Source: DATJHM01 sp035493895 (lineage in GTDB: Bacteria; Chloroflexota; Ktedonobacteria; Ktedonobacterales; Ktedonobacteraceae). Taken from it: 33,044 nucleotides of DNA. Below the pieces are notes generated by a model that made no database searches, was not told the DNA's origin, and worked only from the letters and a program-made list of their open reading frames with translations. Positions 15,746-23,393 of the stretch are shown piece after piece. Location: NCBI GenBank assembly GCA_035493895.1, contig DATJHM010000296.1, positions 1 to 33,044 of the forward strand. Reading direction: 5' to 3'. Every line of letters starts with the position of its first letter. Position 1 is the stretch's first letter. Made by a program: the position numbers and the translations under genes.

Positions 15746-16786
15746 ATGAAAGTTCTGGTAACGGGAGCAGCAGGCTTTCTCGGAGGCCATTTAGTTGATA
15801 TGCTTGTAGAACGTGGGGATGAGGTGCGGGCCATGGTGCGTCCGGTAGAGGACAGTAGTTATCTGCGCACCATCCCAGATGTAGAAATTGTCTATGGAGA
15901 TTTGACCGATGTTGCCTCCTTAAAGCGGGCCGTACAGGGGGTGCAGCGCGTTTATAATATCGCGGCCAAGACCGGCCCCTGGGGACCAGAGGACGTCTAT
16001 CGCGCCATCAACGTGCAGGGGTTGGCAGACTTGATCCATGCCTCGCTGGACGCAGGAGTGCAGCGTTTCGTCCATACCAGCTCGATCACCGTGTATGGAC
16101 ATAATCTCTCGGGCGTCGTGACCGAAGAGCATCCTTACCATGCAGAAGATAATCCCTATAGCCGCACCAAGATTGCCGGAGAAAAATTGATCGATAACCT
16201 GGTCAATGATCACAACGCGCCCGTCGTCATCGTGCGTCCAGGCTGGATCTATGGACCGCGAGACAATGCCAGCTTCGGAAAATATGCGAGCATGATCGAA
16301 GCCAAAAAGCTCTTTATCTTTGGCAGTGGCAAAAACATTGTCCCGACCGTCTATGTACGCGACGTTGCGCAGGGATTGATCAAAGCGGGCGATGCCAGCG
16401 AGAGAGCAATTGGACGTGCCTACACGATCTGCAATGATGAATATATCACGCAGGAAGAATACCTCAACGCCATCGCCGATGCCCTGAATGCCCCACATCT
16501 CCTGCTACACGTGCCCTTTTCAGCGCTCTATACCGCGGGTCGCAGCGCCGAACTGACCTGGCAGGCGTTAGGCCGACGCAACGCCGCGCCGCCTCCATTG
16601 AGCACCTATGGTGTCACCCTGCAAGGACGTGACCAGATCTTCTCAATAGATCGCGCCCGCAAAGAGTTGGGCTATTCCCCTGAGTATGATATCAAACGTG
16701 GGGTAGCTGAGAGCGTCAAATGGTACCTGGAAGCGAAAAAAGGCCAGCAGAGCGCAAGTACGCCCATCACCAGCGCCACGAAATAA
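15746..16786 (+). CDS. NAD-dependent epimerase/dehydratase (extended SDR, 3-beta-HSD-like)
   Basis: A 346-residue extended SDR. VTGAAGFLGGHLV at the N-terminus binds NAD(P). The catalytic YxxxK is in NPYSRTKIAGEKL, and VRPGWIYGPRD and VYVRDVAQGLIKAGD are typical. It resembles the NDP-sugar epimerase or 3-beta-hydroxysteroid/cholesterol dehydrogenase branch of the family. The frame is open to a TTG at 15731, but GGAGAGG just before ATG 15746 fixes the start. It is transcribed alone and followed by a long stem-loop. The substrate is not predictable. Confidence 0.9.
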   Translation: MKVLVTGAAGFLGGHLVDMLVERGDEVRAMVRPVEDSSYLRTIPDVEIVYGDLTDVASLKRAVQGVQRVYNIAAKTGPWGPEDVYRAINVQGLADLIHASLDAGVQRFVHTSSITVYGHNLSGVVTEEHPYHAEDNPYSRTKIAGEKLIDNLVNDHNAPVVIVRPGWIYGPRDNASFGKYASMIEAKKLFIFGSGKNIVPTVYVRDVAQGLIKAGDASERAIGRAYTICNDEYITQEEYLNAIADALNAPHLLLHVPFSALYTAGRSAELTWQALGRRNAAPPPLSTYGVTLQGRDQIFSIDRARKELGYSPEYDIKRGVAESVKWYLEAKKGQQSASTPITSATK

Positions 16787-16807
16787 TCACCTGGAAATTC
16801 AGGCAGA

Positions 16808-16853
16808 GAGAAGAAGAGAGAGGTTCAGATGTAAGAATCTCTCTCTTCTTCTC
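16808..16853 (+). terminator. long stem-loop after the epimerase gene
   Basis: A 15-bp purine/pyrimidine stem (16808-16822 with 16839-16853) encloses a 16-nt loop, 22 nt after the stop. The right arm is CT-rich rather than followed by a clean T-run. Confidence 0.5.
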
Positions 16854-17025
16854 CTATGTCTGGTGCAATCTTCTTCCCTATATGCTATGTACAAGCGTTA
16901 TAGGGATCAAGTGCCGAGAATCGTTGGAGTCGGCGCTCTCCACTCACAGCTGAGTATAGCCACAACAAGCCATCAGCACAAGGCGACGAAGGAAAATTAG
17001 CGCAAAGAGGTGAAGTTCACTGACA

Positions 17026-17871
17026 TCAGTTATTGAAGTAGTGCTCTTCGAGGTCCTGGATCAGCGCTGGGTGCACAGGCTGCCATCCCAGGAGTTCCCG
17101 GGTCAGCGCACCCAACCTCGGGAGGTCGAGCATCACCGGAATGTCGAGTGCCGCCACGGTGCCGAGAAGAGGGCCGAAGTGGGCATCTGCCTCTTCACGG
17201 GCAATGCTGACCAGCGGCAGGTTCAGGTGGCGACTGATGACGTCGGCGATATCGCGGAATGGCACGCCTTCGTCGCCGACTCCGCCAAACCGTGATCCCG
17301 CCGGGGCGGCTTCCAGCGCCAGGCGGTACAGGTGGGCCGCATCGAGGCGATGGACGGCTGGCCAGCGATTGGAGCCGTCGCCGATGTAAGCAGAAGCGCC
17401 CTTCGTGCGGGCGATGTTAATCAGGCTCGGTACTAAGCCGTGCTTGTCGCCCTCGCCGTGCACGGATGGAGAGAGAGTGACGATCGATGTTCGCACGCCA
17501 GCCAGTGCGAGCACCGCGTTATCCGATGCCGCCCCGTTCAGGTGAGCGGTGGTTATGAATGGCTTGCCGGAGCCCTTGAGTGCTGCCCCCATCGTCTCGA
17601 CGGCGCGCAGATCGGCGGTAAGCGCAGCTGCGAAGTCCGAGATGCCGTGATTAAACGCCAGGTGAATGACGCCGTCGGCAGCGGCGGCACCGCGGTGAAG
17701 GCTGTCGAGGTCGTCAAGGGCACCGCGGTGTACCTCGGCCCCAGCTTCCTGCAATATCGCGGCACCATTGTCTGAGCGGGTAAAGCCGACGACCTGATGC
17801 CCTGCTTCGAGGAGTTCGCGGACAACCGCTGAACCGATGAATCCTGGCGCTCCGGTAACGAAAACTCTCAT
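17026..17871 (-). CDS. atypical SDR (NAD(P)-binding), copy A, with internal deletion
   Basis: A 281-residue atypical SDR. The cofactor motif VTGAPGFIGSAV is at 5-16, and GDGSNRWPAVHRLDAAHLYRLALE and HPALIQDLEEHYF are conserved family blocks. GGAGGA nine bases upstream fixes ATG 17871. The second copy at 28260-29171 is closely similar throughout. Copy A lacks about 22 residues there (the LTEEDTRD... stretch after the GSGxPFxxT strand), close to where the catalytic region is expected. It may therefore have altered or lost activity. It is divergent from MmyB-like regulator 2, a likely controller. Confidence 0.85.
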   Translation of the reverse strand: MRVFVTGAPGFIGSAVVRELLEAGHQVVGFTRSDNGAAILQEAGAEVHRGALDDLDSLHRGAAAADGVIHLAFNHGISDFAAALTADLRAVETMGAALKGSGKPFITTAHLNGAASDNAVLALAGVRTSIVTLSPSVHGEGDKHGLVPSLINIARTKGASAYIGDGSNRWPAVHRLDAAHLYRLALEAAPAGSRFGGVGDEGVPFRDIADVISRHLNLPLVSIAREEADAHFGPLLGTVAALDIPVMLDLPRLGALTRELLGWQPVHPALIQDLEEHYFNN

Positions 17872-17883
17872 GGAAAATTCCTC

Positions 17884-17907
17884 CATTAAACTTAGCATTA
17901 GACTTAG
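17884..17907 (-). promoter_or_regulatory. tandem 12-bp repeat upstream of atypical SDR copy A
   Basis: Two adjacent 12-mers (17884-17895 and 17896-17907) read on the minus strand as CTAAGTTTAATG and CTAAGTCTAATG, differing at one base. They lie directly upstream of the ribosome site. The otherwise similar upstream region of copy B has only one unit-length segment. Confidence 0.4.
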
Positions 17908-18014
17908 GGTTGGGATTTTGGTTGTGTGGCCATACCATGCGTGCGCCAGTCCGGCTAGCAGCGGCCAGAGCCGTCGGCACTGCTGTGATGGGTCCACTCA
18001 CCTCGCCCATCACT

Positions 18015-18025
18015 AGTGTATAATG
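18015..18025 (+). promoter_or_regulatory. -10 region of MmyB-like regulator 2
   Basis: AGTGTATAATG, with a perfect TATAAT at 18019-18024, is the same 11-mer as at 9269-9279. It starts 100 nt before the chosen start codon, as in the paralog. This argues that the long open frame beginning at GTG 18016 is not the real start. Confidence 0.5.
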
Positions 18026-18059
18026 AGAGACAGATTTTAACGAGAGAAGCGTTTATCCT

Positions 18060-18074
18060 AGCACTGGCAGTGCT
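18060..18074. promoter_or_regulatory. small hairpin in the leader of MmyB-like regulator 2
   Basis: AGCACT/AGTGCT form a perfect 6-bp stem with a GGC loop between the -10 box and the start. It is comparable in position to the dyad at 9312-9330 in the paralog, although the sequence differs. Confidence 0.3.
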
Positions 18075-18114
18075 CGTTTCCGGTCTCATCACTGAGGGAG
18101 AGGGTTACGTGCCC

Positions 18115-18984
18115 ATGAATCAATTGGAGTTGGATCGTCATCACGAATTAGCCGCGTTCTTGCGCAGCCGCCGCGCACGCTTATCGCCGGAGCAGGTGGG
18201 ATTACCCAGAGGGCTGCGTCGGCGAACACCGGGTTTACGGAGGGCAGAAGTGGCGCTGCTCGCCGGAGTCAGCCCTGAGTGGTATACCCGGCTTGAGCAG
18301 GGACGGGATATTCACGTCTCCGTGCAGGTGTTGGAAAGTCTGGCGAGAGTCCTGCTGCTGGACGCGAACGAACGCACCCATGTATTTTTACTTGCACTTC
18401 GACAACCTCCTCCCGTCGAGACATTTTCGCACACGAAGATCAGCCCGACCTTCCAACAGTTTCTCACGCAACTCGGGACCATTCCGGCGTGCGTCGCTGA
18501 TCCTCGTTCGACGATCGTGGCGTGGAATACCGCCTTTTGCGCCGTTTTTGGCGACTATGCCACGCTGTCTGAGCGCGAGCGAAACTCGCTCTGGAGATTA
18601 TTCACGCTCCCGATGCCGCAAAGAAATGAAGAGTGGAAGGAATTTACACGGGGGGCTCTGGCGCAATTTCGTGCTGAATATGGTCGTTTCATCGAAGATC
18701 CCTGGTGGGCCAGACAGATCGCTGAACTCTCCCAGATCAGTCCGGAGTTTCGGGAATTATGGGCCCGTCACGATCTGCGGGGTGCGCCAGAAGGACGGAA
18801 ATCGCTGCATCATCCGCTCGTAGGAGAACTGACCTTTGATTTTTGCTCGCTCCGGATGGCCGATTCGGAGCATCTGCGACTGATGATGTACACGCCGCGG
18901 AACCAATCTGGGACCACCGAGAAAATCGAGCGGCTTCTGGCCGCCGGAGTCCGACATGCCAATGGTCCGGCGCTCGCTCGCTGA
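18115..18984 (+). CDS. MmyB-like helix-turn-helix transcriptional regulator 2
   Basis: A 289-residue paralog of the regulator at 9369 with the same order of blocks. The HTH is HHELAAFLRSRRARLSPEQVGL, RRRTPGLRRAEVALLAGVSPEWYTRLEQGR. The ligand-binding domain is STIVAWNTAFCAVFGDY, RNSLWRLFTLPMPQR, DPWWARQIAELSQISPEFRELWARHDLRG and SLHHPLVGELTFDFCSL. The start ATG 18115 follows GAGGGAGAGGG; an in-frame GTG at 18109 is possible. The frame opens earlier at 18016, but that codon overlaps the TATAAT box. It probably controls the divergent atypical SDR. Its stop codon lies inside the following terminator stem. Confidence 0.88.
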   Translation: MNQLELDRHHELAAFLRSRRARLSPEQVGLPRGLRRRTPGLRRAEVALLAGVSPEWYTRLEQGRDIHVSVQVLESLARVLLLDANERTHVFLLALRQPPPVETFSHTKISPTFQQFLTQLGTIPACVADPRSTIVAWNTAFCAVFGDYATLSERERNSLWRLFTLPMPQRNEEWKEFTRGALAQFRAEYGRFIEDPWWARQIAELSQISPEFRELWARHDLRGAPEGRKSLHHPLVGELTFDFCSLRMADSEHLRLMMYTPRNQSGTTEKIERLLAAGVRHANGPALAR

Positions 18985-19037
18985 GAAACAAAAGGCCGCT
19001 GTGACATGGATGATCACAGCGGCCTTTTGTTTCTCAG
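18981..19037. terminator. perfect 24-bp bidirectional terminator
   Basis: The arms 18981-19004 and 19014-19037 are perfectly complementary over 24 bp with a 9-nt loop. The GC-rich centre (GGCCGCTGTGA) is flanked by A-runs on the left and T-runs on the right. It can therefore terminate both the plus-strand regulator and the convergent minus-strand membrane protein. Confidence 0.85.
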
Positions 19038-19045
19038 GATCTTTC

Positions 19046-20524
19046 TTATATCTGAAGCGGTTTGCGTTCACGAATCTGGAACCAGTTAAAGAGATAGGCC
19101 AGCGTAAAAAGCACAAAGAAAGCATTGCGTGCTGAGACCGCCTCAACAAAACCGGGGATGTAGGGGATATCGAGCAGTGATGCCACCGGACGCGTGTAGA
19201 GATACGAATAGATATAGGTCGTGATGAGCGAAATTGCGCTCCAGAGCACCAGATTCACGCCATCAAAAGCTCCAGCATAGACCAGAAGAGGAATGAGCCA
19301 GATCAAATATTGAGGGCTGAACACCTTGCCGCTGGCGACGAACACCAGCAAAAGCGCAATACAGGCCTGCGTCATATCTAATTTTCCTCGCCATTGCAGC
19401 CAGAGCGTATAAGCCGTCCCCAGCAACAACAGGCAAGTACTCATTATCCCCACAATACCACCCAGACCGCTGACAATATTGAGCGAGCCATAGTTGTCGT
19501 TGATAGAAATCGGAAAGCCCATCCGTGAACCGAGCCACAATAAAGAGCTACCGGTCGCTTCAATCTGGATGGGACGTTTGACAAAGTAGCTGATCTGGCC
19601 GAGCACCGCGCTTTGAAAATTGAAGATCGCGAAAAAACCGGTAACCCCACTGACCAGTACAAGAAAGAGCAAGAGATTGTGATAGCGCCAGCGTCTTGCG
19701 CTGCCCAGAAGAGACCAGAGTTGTCGGGGCAGTGCCGTAATCTTCGCGTCAGCTGGTAGCAGAGCGAGACGGCCCCGAGCATGTTGTTCTGCCAGAAACA
19801 GCGTCGGCAGCAACAGGATAGGGTAAATCTTGAAGAGCACACCAAAGGCGAGGGCGATATAGCCCGCAGTCCAGTGTTTCCGCTCAACTGCAATCAGGCT
19901 GAGAAGCGTGAGGCCAGCGGGGATAAGATCGTAGCGTACCTGAGCTGTCGCAATTGCGCCTATAAACATATAGATGGCAAATGCCAATGCCGCCCCCTTC
20001 GGGCCAAAACGCAGCAAAATCCAATACACAAATACCATCGCCAGCGACATCAAGAGCGCAAAGGAGAGCTGATAGTAGGCGAGTGGCGTCAGCAGGGCCA
20101 GCGAGAAAGGGATCAGCGTAAGTGGTGGATATTCCAGCGGAAGCATATGAAAAGCTGGCTGCGTCGAAGAGAGAGCGAGAAAATTGCACTGAGCTGAGGG
20201 GAGCAAATGCGTGGCATTGCTGCCCATCCAGAACGTCAGAGCATAGCATTGATAGCGAGCCGGATCAGTTTTGGGCAAAAAAATTTGCCAGGACGCGCCA
20301 CAAAACATACAAACCGTAGCGATAATAACTGGTAGATAGGCGATAACGCCCCTGCGTGTCAGGAGAGTATCGTGAATAAAAACAAAGAGACCCCGTGTTT
20401 TGTGTAATGCCGTGGTCGGCGGTATATGTTCTTGCCACAAAAGAGTATTAAGTCCTCTCTTCATCGTTTGACACAGGCTTGCAGACGGTGCTACAATCCC
20501 GAACAGGATGGCACGAAAAAGCAC
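19046..20524 (-). CDS. GT87-like polyprenyl-phosphate-dependent membrane glycosyltransferase
   Basis: A 492-residue polytopic membrane protein with about ten hydrophobic helices. FSPQYLIWLIPLLVYAG in the C-terminal third, YPPLTLIPFSLALL in the N-terminal half, and ALAFGVLFKIYPILLLPTL are typical of GT-C type integral mannosyltransferases of the DUF2029/GT87 group. Those enzymes add mannose from polyprenyl-phosphate-mannose outside the membrane. The start is uncertain: the frame opens at GTG 20524 with a weak AGG, and ATG 20464 has no better ribosome site. It is divergent from the peroxiredoxin and ends at a strong shared terminator. The acceptor glycan is unknown. Confidence 0.72.
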   Translation of the reverse strand: MLFRAILFGIVAPSASLCQTMKRGLNTLLWQEHIPPTTALHKTRGLFVFIHDTLLTRRGVIAYLPVIIATVCMFCGASWQIFLPKTDPARYQCYALTFWMGSNATHLLPSAQCNFLALSSTQPAFHMLPLEYPPLTLIPFSLALLTPLAYYQLSFALLMSLAMVFVYWILLRFGPKGAALAFAIYMFIGAIATAQVRYDLIPAGLTLLSLIAVERKHWTAGYIALAFGVLFKIYPILLLPTLFLAEQHARGRLALLPADAKITALPRQLWSLLGSARRWRYHNLLLFLVLVSGVTGFFAIFNFQSAVLGQISYFVKRPIQIEATGSSLLWLGSRMGFPISINDNYGSLNIVSGLGGIVGIMSTCLLLLGTAYTLWLQWRGKLDMTQACIALLLVFVASGKVFSPQYLIWLIPLLVYAGAFDGVNLVLWSAISLITTYIYSYLYTRPVASLLDIPYIPGFVEAVSARNAFFVLFTLAYLFNWFQIRERKPLQI

Positions 20525-20639
20525 CTGTTTGTAAGTTCCCGCACTATACCAGACGAGTAGTGCTCAGTGCCAGTCACGTAAGTGGAAGATCTCTCACTGG
20601 AGATCTCGAAAATCAACATGAAAAAGGATACAAGTTTTC

Positions 20640-21128
20640 ATGAGTAGCAACAATCGTACCGAGACGAAGACGTTGAAGGTTGGGGATAAAGCGCCGGACT
20701 TCACGTTGAAAACTGCTGAGAGAAGCGATTGGCATCTGGCCGACTTTCGCGGCAAGAAGAATGTCGTTCTGGCATTTGTGCCGTTTGCGTTTAGTGGCGT
20801 TTGTTCTGTACAACTCCCAGCCTATGAGGCCGAGCTTGCGCGTTTCAAAGATTTTGATACCGAACTGGTCTCGATCAGCATGGATAGCACCCATGCTTTA
20901 GCCGCCTGGGCGAAGAGCATGAACACCTCGTTTCCTTTGCTCTCCGACTTTTATCCGCAGGGGCAGGTTGTCGATCTCTATGGGATACGGCATGCAGCCG
21001 GTATGCCAGAACGCTCGGTGTTTTTGATCGATAAAGAGGGTATTATCCGCTATATCGAAATCACCAACACGCCCGGTGAACTGCCCAATGACGAAGATCT
21101 GTTCGAGTCACTGCGAAAAATTGCCTAG
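20640..21128 (+). CDS. 1-Cys peroxiredoxin (AhpE-like)
   Basis: A 162-residue thioredoxin-fold peroxidase that reduces peroxides. VGDKAPDFTLKT (14-25) opens the domain. The active-site PFAFSGVC places the peroxidatic Cys at 55, with Ser in place of the usual Thr of PxxxTxxC. It is the only Cys in the protein, so there is no resolving Cys and an external thiol is needed. YGIRHAAGMPERSVFLIDKEGIIRY contains the conserved Arg region. AAAGGA precedes the ATG by about 11 bases. A stem-loop follows the stop. AhpE-like is the best match, with moderate certainty on subfamily. Confidence 0.88.
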   Translation: MSSNNRTETKTLKVGDKAPDFTLKTAERSDWHLADFRGKKNVVLAFVPFAFSGVCSVQLPAYEAELARFKDFDTELVSISMDSTHALAAWAKSMNTSFPLLSDFYPQGQVVDLYGIRHAAGMPERSVFLIDKEGIIRYIEITNTPGELPNDEDLFESLRKIA

Positions 21129-21470
21129 CACTGCATCCGCTCAGAAAAATACATGTGTGCTGAACGGCTCGTCTGAACCCAGGATCACAAGCCGTTCAGC
21201 CCTGTTCTCTCTTACGTCCCCACATCATACTTCCTCCTGGTAGTCACAGAAGAGCCTGTCTTTTTTTGTTGCCTATTCGTTGCTCTCGAATCATGCAGAG
21301 AATCATCATCACGGATGAAGCCTGTTCATCCATCGGAAAGCTATACTTGGGCATGAACGAACACCGCTTCTTGACCAGGCAGAGACCTATCAGTGTTCTA
21401 CGGTGAGGAGCGCGTAAACGATAAGTCAAAGAGCGCAAGCAATTGTTTTCAGAAAGGACACGAGCAGAGC
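21129..21470. other. 342-bp intergenic region
   Basis: It holds the peroxiredoxin terminator at its left end and the upstream region of the haloalkane dehalogenase. No supported gene is seen. A minus-strand 80-codon frame (21244-21486) overlaps the dehalogenase start and has no recognisable features. Confidence 0.5.
21159..21200 (+). terminator. stem-loop after the peroxiredoxin gene
   Basis: GCTGAACGGCT (21159-21169) pairs perfectly with AGCCGTTCAGC (21190-21200) over 11 bp with a 20-nt loop, 30 nt after the stop. The following bases are pyrimidine-rich but not a pure T-run. Confidence 0.55.
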
Positions 21471-22376
21471 ATGATAAGTGCAGCATTCCCCTATCAAAAA
21501 AAACGTCAGCAGGTTCTGGGATTAGAGATGGCGTATGTAGATGAAGGTCAGGGCGACCCGATGGTCTTCTTGCATGGCAATCCCAACTCCTCGTATAGCT
21601 GGCGCAACATTCTGCCGTATGTGCAGGGTTCCGGGCGCATTATTGCTCCTGATCTCATCGGCATGGGTGATTCGCAGAAATTGCCCGCGAGTGGCCCCAA
21701 TTCCTATACCTTCGTTGAACATCGCCGCTATCTCGACGCGCTGCTTGAAGCGTTGGATGTACGTGAACGAGTCACTTTAGTTGGGCATGACTGGGGATCG
21801 GCCCTGGCTTTCGATTGGGCCTATCGCCACCCGGAGGCGGTGCGCGGCATCGTCTATATGGAAGCGATTGTCATGCCATCCACCTCGAACGAGTCTTCAG
21901 AAACAGCACGCAACGTCTTCCAGGTGTTGCGCTCGCCAGCAGGCGAACAGAAGGTGCTGGAACAAAATTCGTTCATCGAGTTCAACATGCCAGCTGGTAT
22001 TCTGCGCACCCTGACGGAGGAAGAGATGAACGAATACCGCCGTCCCTTCGCCGAGCCAGGCGAAGGGCGCCGTCCCACGCTCACCTGGGCTCGTCAGCTT
22101 CCGATTGATGGAGAGCCAGCCGATGTGATCGAGATCATCACGGCCTACGGAGAATGGCTTGCCAGCACTCCCGTCCCCAAACTATATATTCAGGGAGATC
22201 CAGGCAGGGTACGGCCGCGTCAGCACGCGTTTTGCAGTGCCTGGCCCGCACAGAGCACGGTGATCGTGAAAGGGCTGCATAATCTCCATGAGGATTCTCC
22301 TGACGAGATTGGACAGGCCATTGCGGACTGGTTGCAGCATCTGAAGAGGAAAAATGTTATGACCCCTAATCAATGA
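21471..22376 (+). CDS. haloalkane dehalogenase (HLD-II type)
   Basis: A 301-residue alpha/beta-hydrolase that replaces a halogen on an alkyl halide with hydroxyl. All expected catalytic residues are visible. The nucleophile is Asp107 with halide-binding Trp108 in GHDWGS. The second halide contact is Asn37 in HGNPNSS. The acid is Glu131 in YMEAIVMP, and the base is His270 in KGLHNLHEDSPDEIG. Glu after strand 6 together with Asn37 matches subfamily II (DhaA/LinB-like). ATG 21471 gives the normal length, with AAAGGA 12 bases upstream; the frame is open earlier to 21393. It appears to be a single-gene unit with a stem-loop 37 nt after the stop. The natural substrate is unknown. Confidence 0.92.
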   Translation: MISAAFPYQKKRQQVLGLEMAYVDEGQGDPMVFLHGNPNSSYSWRNILPYVQGSGRIIAPDLIGMGDSQKLPASGPNSYTFVEHRRYLDALLEALDVRERVTLVGHDWGSALAFDWAYRHPEAVRGIVYMEAIVMPSTSNESSETARNVFQVLRSPAGEQKVLEQNSFIEFNMPAGILRTLTEEEMNEYRRPFAEPGEGRRPTLTWARQLPIDGEPADVIEIITAYGEWLASTPVPKLYIQGDPGRVRPRQHAFCSAWPAQSTVIVKGLHNLHEDSPDEIGQAIADWLQHLKRKNVMTPNQ

Positions 22377-22413
22377 ATGCATAGAGATGTACATGTTCCT
22401 CCGCATTCCTATG

Positions 22414-22455
22414 ATGAAAAGAGAAAGCCATCCAAAACGCCTTCTCTTTTCATCT
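22414..22455 (+). terminator. stem-loop after the haloalkane dehalogenase
   Basis: Thirteen perfectly paired bases (22414-22426 with 22443-22455) enclose a 16-nt loop. The right arm is T-rich (TTCTCTTTTCATC), consistent with an intrinsic terminator without a separate T-tail. Confidence 0.5.
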
Positions 22456-22505
22456 CTTGAGTGTTGAGTACTAACACATGTTTTCTCTTTCGAAGGAGTC
22501 GTTCC

Positions 22506-23192
22506 ATGAAAGAACAGCAACCAGCTACAGACCTAACTGTCCCTTCTCCATCCTTCAATCGTCGAAAATTGTTGACGTATGCCGCACCGCTGGGCGTCAG
22601 TGCTGCTATCACTCCGCTCGCGTCTCAGCATGTGGGAGCTGCTTCATCCTCGATGCCGCATGCAGGCATCGTTCCAGGTCCAAGCAGTCCAACGCGTCCC
22701 TCGTCGATGCCCACCCCTCAGGCTCCGGGAGCGCCTGCGGATGTATTAGCCTCCGCTATGTGGATACAGGGGAATGCGCTGACCGTGGAAAATCTCGCCG
22801 CCACAGTAAATACCGTGCATATAGGCTGGGGAACTGTGGTCTATGGTATTGCCGGTCGCTCGTCCTGGTTCCATATCCCCATCCCCAGTCCTGTGATTAT
22901 CAATAATCAGCGACCGTATGTGACGAAAGTGTTTCTGATGTTTGATATCGGCCCGGGCATGGGATATATCTCGAATGTGCATCTGTATGATGGAGGTTAT
23001 AACTTCAAGCAGTTCAATGGGCTCTATCTCGTGGGCGATCACCGGACGTACCTTGACGCCTCCAATACCTTTGTGCTGGATGTGCCGCGTACGATCTATC
23101 TGGCATTGGGAATCTCCTTCAATCTGTACTTCACGGGAAGCTCACCCTGGTTTACGATTTCGAGCGCAGGTGGCGACTTTCATCTGCCCTGA
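22506..23192 (+). CDS. secreted protein with Tat-type signal (DUF6623-like)
   Basis: A 228-residue protein. FNRRKLLTYAAPLGVSAAITPLA (17-39) has the twin Arg at 19-20 followed by a hydrophobic stretch and a small-residue cleavage zone near QHVGAASS, as expected for Tat export. A Pro/Ser-rich linker (50-79) leads into one beta-rich domain (82-228) that begins AMWIQGNALTVENLA and contains HIGWGTVVYG, SSWFHIPIPSPVI and VSxxxxYDGG-like segments. I associate this domain with DUF6623, from memory only. ATG 22506 is fixed by GAAGGAG seven bases upstream. Function is unknown; it is probably folded before export. Confidence 0.65.
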   Translation: MKEQQPATDLTVPSPSFNRRKLLTYAAPLGVSAAITPLASQHVGAASSSMPHAGIVPGPSSPTRPSSMPTPQAPGAPADVLASAMWIQGNALTVENLAATVNTVHIGWGTVVYGIAGRSSWFHIPIPSPVIINNQRPYVTKVFLMFDIGPGMGYISNVHLYDGGYNFKQFNGLYLVGDHRTYLDASNTFVLDVPRTIYLALGISFNLYFTGSSPWFTISSAGGDFHLP

Positions 23193-23293
23193 TCGCCTGA
23201 CGTGATCAAGATAGCAGGGTCTTAGACGTTGTGCTTATCTTGCCTCATATGCACGTGGATTTCTTGAAGATTTCTGTCAACAGTGCTACACTC

Positions 23294-23346
23294 TGTTCTG
23301 GAACTACAAGAAGCGGGTTCTCGCTGGATAGTGCTGTTCTGGAACT
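23294..23346. promoter_or_regulatory. two GTTC-TG-GAAC dyads spaced 41 bp upstream of the MalT-like regulator
   Basis: The 12-mer TGTTCTGGAACT occurs at 23294-23305 and again at 23335-23346. Each copy contains the dyad GTTCTGGAAC. Flanking bases are also partly repeated. The 41-bp period is close to four helical turns, so one protein could bind both faces. This fits an autoregulatory or upstream activator site. Confidence 0.45.
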
Positions 23347-23393
23347 GTAGGAGAACTCGTTCTGAGCATGTGTATCGCGAGAAAGCACGGTGT

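Noticed and set aside
15920..16498. 192-codon minus-strand frame
   Set aside because: It is the reverse frame of the epimerase gene, without motifs of its own.
18016..18114. Extended start of MmyB-like regulator 2
   Set aside because: The GTG at 18016 overlaps the TATAAT box. ATG 18115 has a ribosome site and matches the N-terminus of the paralog.
21244..21486. 80-codon minus-strand frame before the dehalogenase
   Set aside because: It overlaps the dehalogenase start, has no recognisable domain and no ribosome site that stands out.
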